Assembly (NCBI GenBank): GCA_041624375.1
Contig: JBFJVD010000033.1
Coordinates: 1-16,430 of the forward strand
DNA from: JBFJVD01 sp041624375
GTDB taxonomy: Bacteria > Chloroflexota > Anaerolineae > Anaerolineales > E44-bin32
Direction: 5' to 3'
Length of the DNA: 16,430 nucleotides
Numbering within the stretch: position 1 is the stretch's first letter; every line of letters starts with the position of its first letter. Made by a program: the position numbers and the translations under genes. Below are positions 16,427-16,430 of this stretch, piece after piece. The notes under the pieces were generated by a model, which searched no databases, was not told the origin of the DNA, and saw only the letters and a program-made list of their open reading frames with translations.

Positions 16427-16430
16427 GCCC

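Noticed and set aside
1..16430. Search for mobile elements, CRISPR arrays, tRNA or rRNA genes, defence or secondary-metabolism genes
   Set aside because: None seen. The DNA is almost fully accounted for by minus-strand genes with gaps of at most about 120 bases.

Overview
The window is one long, tightly packed minus-strand gene cluster from a GC-rich bacterium. It carries nuoC-D-E-F-G-H-I-J-K-L-M-N, twelve of the fourteen subunits of the proton-pumping NADH:quinone oxidoreductase (complex I). nuoA and nuoB would be expected beyond the right edge, because transcription runs from right to left. The separate nuoC and nuoD, the full E-F-G NADH module, the long inter-cysteine spacing in NuoG and the general style of the proteins suggest a Chloroflexota-like or Thermus-like lineage. 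This is an impression from the proteins, not a phylogenetic result.

Layout from right (upstream) to left (downstream). nuoC, D, E, F and G (16426 to 10324) encode the peripheral arm: NADH oxidation by FMN in NuoF, then a chain of iron-sulfur clusters in NuoE, F, G and I leading to the quinone site between NuoD and NuoH. nuoH and nuoI follow, then the membrane-arm genes nuoJ, K, L, M and N (8745 to 2792). Junctions are very short (overlaps of 4 to 8 bases or gaps of under 40), which fits one transcript with translational coupling. All key charged residues that I checked in the antiporter-like subunits and all cluster-ligand cysteines are present, so the enzyme looks functional.

A perfect 24-base palindrome followed by a T-rich tract at about 2731-2765 looks like the operon terminator. 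It is followed by a perfect TATAAT -10 box (2705-2710) and a good ribosome binding site in front of a small acylphosphatase gene. Downstream come a 614-residue polytopic membrane protein with a glycosyltransferase-C-like look but no assigned function, and a small Mth938/DUF498-fold protein. The last is notable because the human complex I assembly factor NDUFAF3 belongs to the same family.

No tRNA, rRNA, CRISPR array, insertion sequence, phage gene or defence system was seen, and no stretch over about 120 bases lacks a gene. Most of the window is ordinary housekeeping DNA. The points worth a second look are the DUF498 neighbour, the uncharacterised membrane protein, the terminator/promoter boundary, a histidine-rich loop in NuoL, the altered spacing of the N7 cluster ligands in NuoG, and the start codon of nuoE.
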